In this document: positions 26,865 to 36,041 of the stretch, piece after piece
Position numbering within the stretch: position 1 is the first letter of the stretch
Layout of the letters: every line of letters begins with the position of its first letter
Source of the DNA: Sinorhizobium fredii USDA 257
GTDB taxonomy: Bacteria > Pseudomonadota > Alphaproteobacteria > Rhizobiales > Rhizobiaceae
DNA length: 64,000 nt
Assembly (NCBI RefSeq): GCF_000265205.3
Contig: NC_018000.1
Coordinates: forward strand, 1,116,001-1,180,000
Direction of reading: 5' to 3'
Made by a program: the position numbers and the translations under genes
Notes under the pieces: model-generated
Seen by the model: the letters and a program-made list of their open reading frames with translations, nothing else
The model's database searches: none
Told to the model about the DNA's origin: nothing

Positions 26865-28177
26865 AAATGCGCAAACAGGCCGTCAGCCTAGCAATCATGC
26901 ATGCCGCCGACGTTCTGCAACCGCTGCTCCTATTGCCCTATGCCGGGCGTGTTCTAGGGCCCTCGAGTTTCGGGCAGTTTGCATATGCACTCGCCATTGG
27001 ACAGCTTGCGGCCACGATAGTGGCCTACGGATTTCATTGGACCGCACAGCGCAGGGTCGCTTTCCTTCGGCACGAGCAGACGGCGATCGCGTCACTCGTT
27101 GCTCAGGTCATGGCCACCAAGGCAGTGCTTTTCGCTGCCGTATGCCTGGTTGGCCTTGTGCTGGCCGGTGACGTCCTGGCACTCAGCAAGCCGACATTTC
27201 TATGCGCAATGCTTTCGGCCGCCGGTGGCATCATTTATCCGTCCTGGCTCTTTATCGGCCTCGAAAGGGCCTGGCATGCGGCCGTCGCGGCGGTCGTTGC
27301 TCGCCTTTTGGCGCTCGTTTGTTTCGTCCTCATGGTCGGATCACCCGACCAGGTCGCGCTCGCCGTTGCTATCCAGAGCGCGGTTCCCGTTGTCAGCGGC
27401 CTGGTCTGCACGCCCTTCCTTCTTCCGATCGGCTTTGGGGGCTTCAGGTCGCTGACGCTCTCGGTCATCGGTATGCAACTGCGCAACGGCTGGCGGGGAT
27501 TTCTCTTCACGGCCGTAGAGACTGCCCTCTTCACCCTCCCTGTTGCCCTTGTTGGTCACTTCGCAGGTTATGTTGCAGCCGGACAATACTCCGTCGCCGA
27601 AAAATTCCTGCAAGCCGCGCGAATATTTTTCAGATTGCTGATGGATACTTTTCTACCGAGGGTTTCATACTACGCGCATGTCGACCCCGCTGCTGGAATA
27701 GAGCTGTTAAGGAGATCGCTATTCACCATTGCGGGCGGGGTGGTAATTAGTATCGGTATGTTCTTCATCGCTCCGTATATAATATTGTTCTTCTTTGGAA
27801 ATGAATTTTCTGGTGCAATACCTTTCGTGCGTGCAATGGCAATCATACCGCTTCTTATGAATATAAATACGTTCACATCCAATATATTCATGTTCAGTTA
27901 TGGATATGAAAATGAATGGGCCGCCCTCAATGCGTTCGGGTTGCTGGTGTTCCTGATAGGCTCATACTTTTTGTCTTTCATAGTGGCGGAGCAAGCCATC
28001 GTCTATGCAATGGTAACGAAGGAAGTCGTCGTTCTGGTAGTTTCAACCGGCTTTTTCCTCGTTGGCGGAGCGGCCGTCCTTCGAACGGCATCGGCGCCCG
28101 ACGCCGGCCGGACGCAAGGATATTTGCCGGCGTCCCGATCCGTGCCGCTTGAGCATGAGGCCGGTCGTTTCCAGTAG
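26861..28177 (+). CDS. polysaccharide repeat-unit flippase (Wzx-type)
   Basis: 438-residue membrane protein of the MATE/MOP flippase superfamily, with about 12 to 14 hydrophobic segments. The N terminus KMRKQAVSLAIMHAADVLQP, with PYAGRVLGPSSFGQFAYALA following, is typical of oligosaccharide flippases. It moves undecaprenol-linked repeat units from the cytoplasmic to the periplasmic face of the inner membrane. The start overlaps the previous stop. The segment at 27720-27920 is noticeably richer in A/T than its surroundings, which is common in flippase genes. Confidence 0.9.
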   Translation: MKMRKQAVSLAIMHAADVLQPLLLLPYAGRVLGPSSFGQFAYALAIGQLAATIVAYGFHWTAQRRVAFLRHEQTAIASLVAQVMATKAVLFAAVCLVGLVLAGDVLALSKPTFLCAMLSAAGGIIYPSWLFIGLERAWHAAVAAVVARLLALVCFVLMVGSPDQVALAVAIQSAVPVVSGLVCTPFLLPIGFGGFRSLTLSVIGMQLRNGWRGFLFTAVETALFTLPVALVGHFAGYVAAGQYSVAEKFLQAARIFFRLLMDTFLPRVSYYAHVDPAAGIELLRRSLFTIAGGVVISIGMFFIAPYIILFFFGNEFSGAIPFVRAMAIIPLLMNINTFTSNIFMFSYGYENEWAALNAFGLLVFLIGSYFLSFIVAEQAIVYAMVTKEVVVLVVSTGFFLVGGAAVLRTASAPDAGRTQGYLPASRSVPLEHEAGRFQ

Positions 28178-28187
28178 GAGTTTGTGT

Positions 28188-29969
28188 ATGTTTGCCAATC
28201 GCTTTATCGTTGAGTCCTCCGGCCCGTCTCACCAATCGGTTCCCCCCGGGGATGGCGACGAGTTGACCGCGAAAGATATCATAGCATTTGTTCGCAGCAG
28301 TTGGCGCCTTTGTCTCCTCTGGGTGGTTGTGAGCGTCGGTATTGGCGGAGCCTATGCGGTCCTGTCGCCCGGATACTACACCGCTTACACGACGATCCTT
28401 CTTTCATCTCCGCCCGATCCGCAACCCGGCGAAGCTCAAGCAGATGACCGGGCCTATGTCGAAAGTCAGATCCAGGTCATTCAGTCGGACGAGGTCATCG
28501 GACGCGTCGTTGACCGCAATGGCTTATCGGAACGCGAAGAGTTTGTGGCGGATGACGGCTTGCGCGCGCGGATCTCCGGCTACGTGAAAAGCCAAATAGC
28601 TTCTCTTTTCGGCACCGAACTGCCGGCGGTTAAGCCAAACATCCGGCATGAGGCGATCGTCATCGTGCGGGATGCGCTCAGCGTTCGCCAGCTGGGTTTC
28701 TCGAGCGCCGTCGAGATCGGGTTCACCTCTACGGACCCACAGTTCTCGGCCATTCTCGCAAACGCGGTCGCAGACGGCTACATCGGAAATCAGAGCGATC
28801 GCCGGCGGGGGGCTCGCGCGGAGGAAACACTTGATCTGCAAAGGCGGTTGGCCGAACTCAGGCAGAAGGCCTTTGTGAGTGATCAACAGAAGGAACTCCC
28901 CCCAGATCCCGAATCCGCCGAGAGAGCAAGAGTGCTTTTTCGTGAGCAACAGAGCGCGGCTGAAGTTTATCGCTCCCTTTACAATGCCCTTCTGCAGCGC
29001 ACGCACTCCGATTTCAGCGCCTCCTCACTAATCCCGAGCGCAAGAGTCATCACGGCAGCCGAGCCGCCTCGTCGACCCAGTTGGCCGTCAACGGTGCTGA
29101 TCGCGGCGCTTTCCGTTGTGGCTGGCGGTGTTGCCGGGGTGGGTCATGCATTGGCCAGGCAGGTGATAAACCACCCCCTGACAACAGTCGAGGATGTGCG
29201 CCGGTCGACCGGCATTGATCGGGTAGTCGGGACCCCGAGAATTCCTCGCCACAGGTGGAAGATACTGCAGCGATGTGAGCAATTCTTGCAGCCCGTCTAT
29301 TCGAAAGGTGCCCTCGAGCTTCTCAGTTCCCTAAGCAAAATTGCCGCCCGCATGCGCGGAGTTCACGGTCGCCAAACTGGCTTTGTCATCGGCGTCGCGT
29401 CGCCCCTTGCCGCATCCGGGACGTCTACGGTGGCAGCTCATCTCGCTCGGCTCATCGCGGCAACGGGGCAAAGGACACTGCTCGTTGATGCCAATTGGCA
29501 AAAACCGTCCATGGATCAGCCAATGCTGAGCGCGGAGCCAGGTCGGAAGCTCGCCAGGGCGTTTGCCACCATTGGCTCGGATCAGGAGGAACTGGAGGTT
29601 CTGGTTCTCAGGCCCACCGAGCCAATCTCCGACTTGAATGCCTCGCTCTCCATCTCCGCCGCACTCCAGCATCTGCAGCAAGAATACAGTTGTGTGATCG
29701 TTGACTTTCACAGCACTGACCGTACCGCCGATCTGGAGGCGGCCATGGGCATCCTGAGCGAGGTACTCGTGGTGTTGGCACGCCGCACTTCCGCCGATCA
29801 CCTCGGTGAAATGCTGCGCATCATCCCCGCAGAGAAGCTCTCAGCAGTCGCTCTGACCCGGACAAACCGTCTGCCGTCCTTCTTGCGCCGCCCAGCTGGT
29901 GGCGGAAAGCCACGCGGACCGGTGGGGCTGGGGAAGGCTTCCGGTCGAATGCGGCAACACGGCCCATGA
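28188..29969 (+). CDS. ExoP/Wzc-like polysaccharide co-polymerase with degenerate kinase domain
   Basis: 593 residues. The ATG at 28188 follows TAGGAG. A first membrane helix (about residues 45-68) leads into a Wzz-type periplasmic domain with coiled coil, and a second helix lies near 305-330 (the PRRPSWPSTVLIAALSVVAG region). A cytoplasmic P-loop domain follows. That domain keeps the fold (LLVDANWQKP, CVIVDFHS), but its Walker A reads VASPLAASGTSTVAAHLA near residue 403, with no lysine. It also lacks a tyrosine cluster at its C terminus. It should control chain length and polymerisation without ATP-dependent autophosphorylation. The gene overlaps the polymerase gene by 4 bases. Confidence 0.88.
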   Translation: MFANRFIVESSGPSHQSVPPGDGDELTAKDIIAFVRSSWRLCLLWVVVSVGIGGAYAVLSPGYYTAYTTILLSSPPDPQPGEAQADDRAYVESQIQVIQSDEVIGRVVDRNGLSEREEFVADDGLRARISGYVKSQIASLFGTELPAVKPNIRHEAIVIVRDALSVRQLGFSSAVEIGFTSTDPQFSAILANAVADGYIGNQSDRRRGARAEETLDLQRRLAELRQKAFVSDQQKELPPDPESAERARVLFREQQSAAEVYRSLYNALLQRTHSDFSASSLIPSARVITAAEPPRRPSWPSTVLIAALSVVAGGVAGVGHALARQVINHPLTTVEDVRRSTGIDRVVGTPRIPRHRWKILQRCEQFLQPVYSKGALELLSSLSKIAARMRGVHGRQTGFVIGVASPLAASGTSTVAAHLARLIAATGQRTLLVDANWQKPSMDQPMLSAEPGRKLARAFATIGSDQEELEVLVLRPTEPISDLNASLSISAALQHLQQEYSCVIVDFHSTDRTADLEAAMGILSEVLVVLARRTSADHLGEMLRIIPAEKLSAVALTRTNRLPSFLRRPAGGGKPRGPVGLGKASGRMRQHGP

Positions 29970-31219
29970 CTTCGACGGCCACCTTGTCACGCAGGATGGA
30001 CGTGAGGCCGGTCAACCTCGTCCGCAGCCATGCCCCTGACGTACTCGATTACACTCTTTTCCTCTCCGGCATTTGGCTAGCCTGCGGCCTCGCAATATCG
30101 CTGCGCCTGCTGGGCCCCTTCTTCGTGGTGATCCCGGTAGGTGCGTGCCTGGCCTACGCCGTGCTGAGCCAGACGATTCCGCCCCGACTGCTGTCGGTCT
30201 ACACGGCCTTCTGCCTCTTAATCGCCCTGCTGTCCAGATACCGGCTGATGCCGGAATCCTGGCAAGTTCACTTCCTTCAGGAAGCAGTCATAAGGCAGAT
30301 CGTCCCGATCGTCGGTTTCTTCGCCGTTGCATGGGCATCCAAGGCTTATTTCCGACGCAGGCTGATGAACGGCAACCCCTTTTGGGGTGCCGCGGTCTTC
30401 CTGTTCCTCTCTCTCGTCGTCGGACCGGCTGTCATGTATCAGCAGAGTGTGCAATATCAGGGCGCATCGCCGGCCGCCACGACATTGATACTTTATGGTT
30501 CGCTCATCAATAGCATTGCCATTGCCGTGTTCTTCATCACAGGCAGTATCTTCCTGACGAATGACTGGCGCCGCTATGGCGGCATTTTGCTCATATTGGG
30601 TTTTGCCCTCGTAAGCCCTTTGGTTCAGTTCAAGGTGCTTGCGGTCACCATTGCTATTATTTTAAGCGGCGTACCCGGCCGATTGACAGTTGCAGCGCTG
30701 GCAGCGGCAGTGACTGCAGCCTATGCCGTCGGGCTGAATTTCGTACCTCAAACCTTTGCTCTGGACCCGAACTCCGGAATCCGACTCGCGTTTATTTCGG
30801 ACGCACTCGCATCCGTGGCGGATACATACGGGATTGGCATCGGATTTGGAAAAGAGTCGGTTCGGTGGCGATATGAGATCCCAGGCTTCGTGGATTTCAC
30901 CTTTCTTCCTGACACCCGGAATATCACGCATGCCAGGATGCTTGAGATACTCTCAACGGGAATTCACAATTCGTTCTTTCAAGCCCTATTGCGGACCGGG
31001 GTCATCGGATTCATTTTGATAGTGTCCGCCATTTTGGCGGCCTTCCCGCCACGCCGGCTGCCTTGCGGTGTTCGCAATCATGCATCGGTAGTCTTCTTCA
31101 CAATTTTCCTCGCCATGTTCGTCAACCCGGTCCTTGAGAGCCCCATACAGATCGTGGGAATTGCTTTCGCATACGGCTATCTCATTGCACTTCGCGCCAG
31201 CGCTCGGGCAGAGAATTAG
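29966..31219 (+). CDS. O-antigen/exopolysaccharide polymerase (Wzy-like)
   Basis: 417 residues with about ten hydrophobic segments and a large periplasmic loop (about residues 265-330) containing short charged stretches. This is the layout of Wzy polymerases (for example ExoQ), which join repeat units at the outer face of the inner membrane. Sequence identity among Wzy proteins is low, so the call rests on topology and on the neighbouring flippase, co-polymerase and exporter. The ATG overlaps the previous stop codon. No catalytic residues can be assigned. Confidence 0.82.
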   Translation: MTSTATLSRRMDVRPVNLVRSHAPDVLDYTLFLSGIWLACGLAISLRLLGPFFVVIPVGACLAYAVLSQTIPPRLLSVYTAFCLLIALLSRYRLMPESWQVHFLQEAVIRQIVPIVGFFAVAWASKAYFRRRLMNGNPFWGAAVFLFLSLVVGPAVMYQQSVQYQGASPAATTLILYGSLINSIAIAVFFITGSIFLTNDWRRYGGILLILGFALVSPLVQFKVLAVTIAIILSGVPGRLTVAALAAAVTAAYAVGLNFVPQTFALDPNSGIRLAFISDALASVADTYGIGIGFGKESVRWRYEIPGFVDFTFLPDTRNITHARMLEILSTGIHNSFFQALLRTGVIGFILIVSAILAAFPPRRLPCGVRNHASVVFFTIFLAMFVNPVLESPIQIVGIAFAYGYLIALRASARAEN

Positions 31220-31230
31220 CAGCGACCTTT

Positions 31231-31250
31231 GCGCGTCTAAAAGGACGCGC
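31231..31250 (+). terminator. hairpin after the polymerase gene
   Basis: A perfect 7-bp stem (31231-31237 with 31244-31250) with loop TAAAAG lies 11 bases after the Wzy-like stop. It lacks a T run, so it may be an attenuator or mRNA end-protector rather than a full terminator. The 289-base gap to the next gene otherwise shows no gene. Confidence 0.4.
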
Positions 31251-31508
31251 GGCGCTCCGATCGAACACTGATACGGCCGCGCGGGAGGCACGAGTATGAA
31301 AGCGGGCGCCGATGTGCCCGCGCCTCAACCCTGGCGTCGAATCCGGCCCATCAGGAGTGCCTCAAAAGAGCCAATCTGGCAGCCATTTGCCTCGGCCCCG
31401 GCGATGCCGCTTTTGGTAGCATAGACCATGCGAAGCACAGGTTCGTCCGCGCCGACGAAACCCACGACGGTCGCTGGAGCGATATCGGAAAAAACGTTTG
31501 GGTGATCC

Positions 31509-32807
31509 ATGAAGTTATCGAAATCCTTGGGTTCGGCCTGCTCGTTGGCAATGGTGTCGAGCCGTCTCGTTTTGTTCGCTGGGACTGTCGCCCTGGTTCC
31601 GGCCGGGGCACTGGCCGAGTACAAATTGCAGCCCGGGGACACGCTTGAAGTCTCGATCCCTGGCATTAGCGAATTCAGGCAGAGATTGCTGATCGGCGTT
31701 GACGGCGAAGTGAATTTGGCGCTGGTCGGAGAGCTCCGGCTCAGCGGCCTTTCCATTCACCAAGCGCAGGAGCTACTGGCCGGCAATCTCGCTAACAAGC
31801 AGTATCGGCAGGCGACCTCGGACGGGCGTGAAATAACGCACCTGATCCAGGCCGACCAAGTCTTCGTTTCGGTTGCCGAATACCGGCCTATCTACGTTTA
31901 TGGTGACGTGGCCAGGCCGGGAGAGTACCTGTTCCGGCCCGGCATGACCGTCCGACAGGCTGTGGCCGTTGCGGGTGGCTACAGCATTGCCCAGGTTCGC
32001 GTTACCAATCCCCTCGTGGAAGCGACCGATTTCCGTGCCGAGTATCGAGCCCTGTGGGCGCAATTCGCAACGGAACAAGTCCGCATTTGGCGCCTTCGCA
32101 CTGAACTCGGCGAAAAAGTCGAACATGTCGAGAACGTGCCGGTGCCTGAGGCGCTCGCCGAAAGGTTGAAGCAAACAGCAGTAGGGCATCTCGAGGCTCG
32201 GCGCACAGACAGTGAAAAGGACAAGGCGCTCTTGGGCAAGGCGGTCGAGGAGGCGAGCCTGCAACTGGAACTCCTGGCTGAAAAGAAGAAGAAGGATGAA
32301 GAAGGCAACCAGGCCGACAGCGACGATTACGAGAGCGTCAGGAAGCTTTTTCAGAAGGGCTTGGCGCCGACTACACGCCTGTCCGAAGCCCGCAGAGCCA
32401 TGCTTTTGTCATCAACTCAGCTGCTCGACACCGTCGTCCAGGCTTCGAATATCGAGCGCCAGCGCGGTGAATATATCAGACAGCTGAACAAGATTGACAG
32501 TGAACGCCAAATCGCGGCCTTGGGAGAGCTGCAGGAGGCCTATATGAACCTCGCCCAGGTCTCAGCGCGTCTTGAGGGTACGGCGCAGAAGCTGGCGCTT
32601 ACTGGACAAGCGCAATCCACCTTGCTGGTAGCCGCCGACCGGCCCGACATTGCAGTCCATAGAATGCGAGAGCAGGGGGGCGAGACGCTCCCCGGCAGCG
32701 AAGATCTCGGGCTTCAGCCCGGCGACGTTGTCGAGATCGTTTTGCCGAAGCCCGACTTTGCCGGTGCTGTCGCGTCGTCGCCACCGGCGCCAGCGATGCC
32801 GAACTGA
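31509..32807 (+). CDS. polysaccharide export outer-membrane protein (ExoF/Wza-like)
   Basis: 432 residues with an N-terminal signal peptide ending near VPAGALA. The Poly_export domain starts EYKLQPGDTLEVSIPGISEF, and the VYGDVARPGEYLFRPGMTVR motif of the SLBB region follows near residue 130. A long helical, coiled-coil middle (about residues 175-390) is typical of the ExoF/OpX class in rhizobia. A C-terminal LQPGDVVEIVL segment echoes the first domain. It would form or gate the periplasmic channel with the co-polymerase. A start at 31551 (MVSSRLVLFAG) would also give a signal peptide and cannot be excluded. Confidence 0.9.
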   Translation: MKLSKSLGSACSLAMVSSRLVLFAGTVALVPAGALAEYKLQPGDTLEVSIPGISEFRQRLLIGVDGEVNLALVGELRLSGLSIHQAQELLAGNLANKQYRQATSDGREITHLIQADQVFVSVAEYRPIYVYGDVARPGEYLFRPGMTVRQAVAVAGGYSIAQVRVTNPLVEATDFRAEYRALWAQFATEQVRIWRLRTELGEKVEHVENVPVPEALAERLKQTAVGHLEARRTDSEKDKALLGKAVEEASLQLELLAEKKKKDEEGNQADSDDYESVRKLFQKGLAPTTRLSEARRAMLLSSTQLLDTVVQASNIERQRGEYIRQLNKIDSERQIAALGELQEAYMNLAQVSARLEGTAQKLALTGQAQSTLLVAADRPDIAVHRMREQGGETLPGSEDLGLQPGDVVEIVLPKPDFAGAVASSPPAPAMPN

Positions 32808-32828
32808 GATTCACCGGAGCGATCACCG

Positions 32829-32963
32829 ATGCGCGTCTTGCTGGTTCACGCCTCACTACTTTGGAAGGATGCTCTTGACGGCTTTCTGTCGTGGAATGCG
32901 CCCCAGCCGGTGTATCTCTGCGCGCGCTCGGCCTATCGGCTCGGCCGGAAGGTGCTTGCGTGA
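32829..32963 (+). CDS. small open reading frame, coupled to the next gene
   Basis: A 44-codon frame (MRVLLVHASLLWKDALDGFL to GRKVLA) begins at 32829 after CCGGAGCG and ends in TGA at 32961-32963. Its last base is the first of the next gene's ATG (TGATG), an arrangement that supports real translation. I recognise no family. It may encode a small leader or regulatory peptide, or be the N-terminal remnant of a glycosyltransferase. It is not conserved with anything I can name, so the call is tentative. Confidence 0.4.
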   Translation: MRVLLVHASLLWKDALDGFLSWNAPQPVYLCARSAYRLGRKVLA

Positions 32964-33859
32964 TGAGCGTCACCGTTCCTCTCCACTGCGATATTCTCTT
33001 CCTGGGACTCGCGCGCAATTGTGCGAGGACGCTTCCGAACTTCTTCCGCTTCATCGCCGAACTGCGAGGTGCCGGCCTGCGGGTCCGGGCAGCCATCGGC
33101 GAAAACGGGTCAACGGATGACACGCGCGCGCTGCTCCTCGAGCACTCCCGCGGCGATGCTTCGGTCGAGATCATTGCGACGGATTTTATGGCGACGATCC
33201 CCGAGCGGCTGCCGCGCATGGCGGCCGGTCGGGAATTCCTTCGTCAGCACGCGAGCAAAAACCATCCCGCCACGCACCATGTCTGTGTCGTCGACCTGGA
33301 CTCCGTGTTCGCAGCCCCCCCTACGGTCGCCGCGTTCGTCTCATCACTCGATCGGCTCGCCGCCGACGGGAGCCTCTTCGCCGTGGCCGCGAACTCGAAG
33401 CCGCTCTACTACGATCTGCTGGCGCTGCGGTGCGAGGGCCTATTCATGGAGAATCTTCAGCATACTATCGATCGCGCAAAACGAAATCCGCTCACCTATC
33501 GCTCCACCCTGGCACGATGCGTCCACGATGCACAGGAACGGGTGTCGGCGAGTTCTCTGCGGCACTGCATCTCGGCTTTCAACGGCCTCTGCCTCTACCG
33601 GGCGGAACCCTACTATGCCCATTCCTACATGGATGCCCGTGATCGCGAGAGCTGCGAGCATGTCGTCCTCAATACGGCGATACATGCCTCGACTGGCAGT
33701 CACGTCCTTATTGACGACGGTCTGATTGTGACCGCTCCGCCCGAGCATCTTCGCGAGCAACCGCTTCGCTTCTACACGGTTCGCCTTTTGCGGCTGATGA
33801 GGAGCGTGTCGATATGGTCTGCTGGCTCAGGCCTACTCGGCTCGGGGGACCGGCCATGA
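32963..33859 (+). CDS. putative glycosyltransferase (CAP59-like mannosyltransferase type)
   Basis: 298 residues, starting at the ATG at 32963, one base into the stop of the small upstream frame. LFLGLARNCARTLPNFFRFI, then VRAAIGENGSTDDTRALLLE and the metal-binding-like CVVDLDSVFA near residue 112, match GT-A-like transferases of the CAP59/mannosyltransferase type. The conserved FNGLCLYRAEPYY segment follows. The position after the export gene suggests it adds a side sugar to the polysaccharide repeat unit. Donor and acceptor are unknown. A longer frame from 32891 is less likely because it lacks a ribosome-binding site. Confidence 0.75.
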   Translation: MSVTVPLHCDILFLGLARNCARTLPNFFRFIAELRGAGLRVRAAIGENGSTDDTRALLLEHSRGDASVEIIATDFMATIPERLPRMAAGREFLRQHASKNHPATHHVCVVDLDSVFAAPPTVAAFVSSLDRLAADGSLFAVAANSKPLYYDLLALRCEGLFMENLQHTIDRAKRNPLTYRSTLARCVHDAQERVSASSLRHCISAFNGLCLYRAEPYYAHSYMDARDRESCEHVVLNTAIHASTGSHVLIDDGLIVTAPPEHLREQPLRFYTVRLLRLMRSVSIWSAGSGLLGSGDRP

Positions 33860-34074
33860 CTGCGATCACGTCATCGGTACGGCGGGAGCCGACCCCGACC
33901 CGCAGCCAAACGTGATGGCAGCGGCGCTGAAGACGGTGCTGGACGATGATGACCTGTGGTCGCGTCTGTCGGCGGGCACGCCAGAGGGTGAACCAGTTCG
34001 ATGCCCACAGAGTCGCAATGCAATATCTTGAACTTGCCGGCCATACCGGATTGCCGCAGGAAGGCACAAAGACC
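33856..34074 (+). pseudogene. C-terminal remnant of a glycosyltransferase
   Basis: Two short frames look like pieces of one gene. The first reads AALKTVLDDDDLWSRLSAGT (near 33915-33980). The second, after a frame change near 33975, reads RQRVNQFDAHRVAMQYLELA. Together they match the usual end of GT4-type glycosyltransferases, in which the last helix ends with a V/A-Y-L-x-L pattern. No catalytic part remains, so the gene is broken. It begins within the last bases of the preceding gene. Confidence 0.6.
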
Positions 34075-34172
34075 GCAGAGCCGCGGCGGCCCTCGGCCTC
34101 TCAGATCGGCAGCGGTTTCATCGGACGCCTTGCGTCCTATTTCCTGAATGCTTGTTGTTGTTCGGCAATGTT

Positions 34173-34574
34173 ATGATTATTGGCTACTGTCGTATTGGCA
34201 AGTTCGAACCCGTCGCAAGCCTGGAGGCGCAGAAGCTTCATCTTACGCGCTTGGGAGCCGAGCACTTCTTCTGCGAGAAGACCGGCATGTTCGGTTCGAC
34301 GCCGGAACTGGAGAAGGCGATCGCTTGCGCCAGGAAAGGAGACGTGATTGCCGTCACGAGGCCTTACCGCATTGCGCGCACAACCCGGCAAGTTCTGGCG
34401 CTCATCGAAAGGCTTGGCAGCAAGGATGTCGGTCTCCGTATCGTTGGCACACCGATCGATACCAGCACGACGACGGGACGGATGGTTCTCGCCTCAGCGC
34501 CTCTCTGGACGCTTGGGATGTCCCCGCTGCGGTCTATGCTGGCGGATCTGGTTCACTTTTGGCGTGGTCGGTAG
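34173..34574 (+). pseudogene. truncated serine recombinase, catalytic serine missing
   Basis: 133 residues of the resolvase/invertase N-terminal fold: GYCRIGKFEPVASLEAQ, KGDVIAVTRPYRIARTTRQV, and VGTPIDTSTTTGRMVLASAP, ending early at LVHFWRGR. The family motif YxRVS should carry the nucleophilic Ser, but here it reads YCRIGK. The DRLAR motif, normally after V-R-x-L, reads RPYRIAR. The C-terminal HTH is absent. It is probably a decayed or repurposed recombinase left by a former mobile element. It sits between a glycosyltransferase fragment and the beta-helix gene. Confidence 0.75.
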
Positions 34575-34590
34575 CAGGTCGGGGTGACGA

Positions 34591-35721
34591 TCACTGCCAG
34601 TTGAAGACGAGCCGCAATGGCGGCCTGGGCTCGAATGCCTTATGCTCAATGGACCATCCGGCCTGCACGGCGCCCATTTCCCAGATGATGTTGTTGGCAT
34701 TGGCCAGCGCATAAACGCAGCAGTCCCGGATGCTGTGCCTTTCAGCCCCTTCTGATATCCGGGTCTGGAACGACAGACCGTTGGAGGTCGGGGCATCCCT
34801 GCCGTCCCGTGGCTCGTTGTAGGTGTCCCGGCTTCGGCAGCGATTGAATGAGCAACCTCCACTGCCGACGTCACCCTGCGGAACCGCCGAAAAAGCGCCG
34901 TTTCCCTGTTGAACGGCGTCAACTTCATCGACCCGGCAATTGAAGCTTCCCTCCAGCATGACGCCGACGCCAGTGGGGCTGTTGTTGTAGAAGACGAGCC
35001 CACGTCGAATTGTACAGCGATCCGAGTGGAAGGCGGAAATATTGTCCTCGGTCCAGGAACTGGGGCCATTCTCGGCCGAAAAATCTTCGAGGCGCGCGTT
35101 CGGAGAGCGGTTGAACTGCACATTCTGTCCACGCGGGAAGGGCCCGCGCGGATCGTGGAGTTCGAGGAAGCTCATCTGGATGCGAGGACTATCGACGACA
35201 TAGACGTTGGACGAGCCGCGGGACGCCTTGACTCGGACGATGATCGAATCCGGGCAGTCCTCCAGTTCGATATTGCTGCTGTCCTGGCTTGGTCCTGCAC
35301 CCGAAGGAGTAGCGCCGACATGATCGATCTCAAGATCCTGCAGGCGTATTTCGGCTGCTCCGCGGGCATGTACTCCGCTGCCCTTACCATGACGGATGCG
35401 GCAGTTGCGGACTATGACGCCGGGATGGAGTATCGTGACACCATTCCCTTCGGGGGCATAGATGTCAAGATTTTCAATGATCTGCCCATTCGCGCGCGAG
35501 AGAACGGGTCCGCTCGGGCGCAAAAAGGTGGCCGCGCCGCCGCTCAGCCGCCCCTTTGCCAGATGTACTGCTGCACCGACTACGGCCGACGCAGGTAGCG
35601 CAAGCAACCCGGCAAGGAGCCACCGACGACTGTGCCACGGGACTTCACCAACGTGATCCGGTGAGCGGCGTTCCCGCCGTTCAACCTCAAGACGCTTCTG
35701 GCCGCGCGACATGGAAACCAT
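34591..35721 (-). CDS. right-handed beta-helix protein, Tat- or Sec-exported
   Basis: 376 residues. After a charged N-terminal stretch, SRRWLLAGLLALPASAVVGA (about residues 31-50) looks like a twin-arginine signal or membrane anchor. From about residue 75, repeated N-x-x-I/L turns (GQIIENLDIYAPEG, GVIVRNCRIRHGKG, AEIRLQDLEIDHVG, NVYVVDSPRIQMSF) form a parallel beta-helix of the pectate-lyase-like type. It is a paralogue of the protein at 47981-49189; both share GPFPRGQ-VQFN, TGVGVM and QGNGAFS. It may act on polysaccharide, but no catalytic residues can be assigned. It is transcribed against its neighbours. Confidence 0.75.
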   Translation of the reverse strand: MVSMSRGQKRLEVERRERRSPDHVGEVPWHSRRWLLAGLLALPASAVVGAAVHLAKGRLSGGAATFLRPSGPVLSRANGQIIENLDIYAPEGNGVTILHPGVIVRNCRIRHGKGSGVHARGAAEIRLQDLEIDHVGATPSGAGPSQDSSNIELEDCPDSIIVRVKASRGSSNVYVVDSPRIQMSFLELHDPRGPFPRGQNVQFNRSPNARLEDFSAENGPSSWTEDNISAFHSDRCTIRRGLVFYNNSPTGVGVMLEGSFNCRVDEVDAVQQGNGAFSAVPQGDVGSGGCSFNRCRSRDTYNEPRDGRDAPTSNGLSFQTRISEGAERHSIRDCCVYALANANNIIWEMGAVQAGWSIEHKAFEPRPPLRLVFNWQ

Positions 35722-36041
35722 CCGTCGATCCCGTTTGCGTACAAGATCTCAACGCGACCTGTGCGGCCACACCAAGGCGATCGATAAGCCCCAAATGCGC
35801 AGTCCACAGCGAGGCGGCGTTCTCGGCCAATTTGTCCTCAGGCATGACCATCTCCCTCGTGCGCCAGCCGCTTTGCAAAGCTCTAGAGGAAAACCCTTCG
35901 CGCCAAGTAACAGGCCCCTCAACCTGTCTCCATCTAATCCACCATGCAAGACCTTCGTAAGGCTTAATTCCGATTGGGTAAGTGCCATCCTCCGTATTCC
36001 CTGCCATGCTCGGGAGTTGAAAGGGAACGGAGCGCGGAACG
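35722..36041. other. 320-base divergent intergenic region
   Basis: This gap separates the minus-strand beta-helix gene from the plus-strand GMC gene and should hold both promoters. Open frames that cross it are antisense extensions without family matches. No clear promoter pair or terminator was found. Confidence 0.4.
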
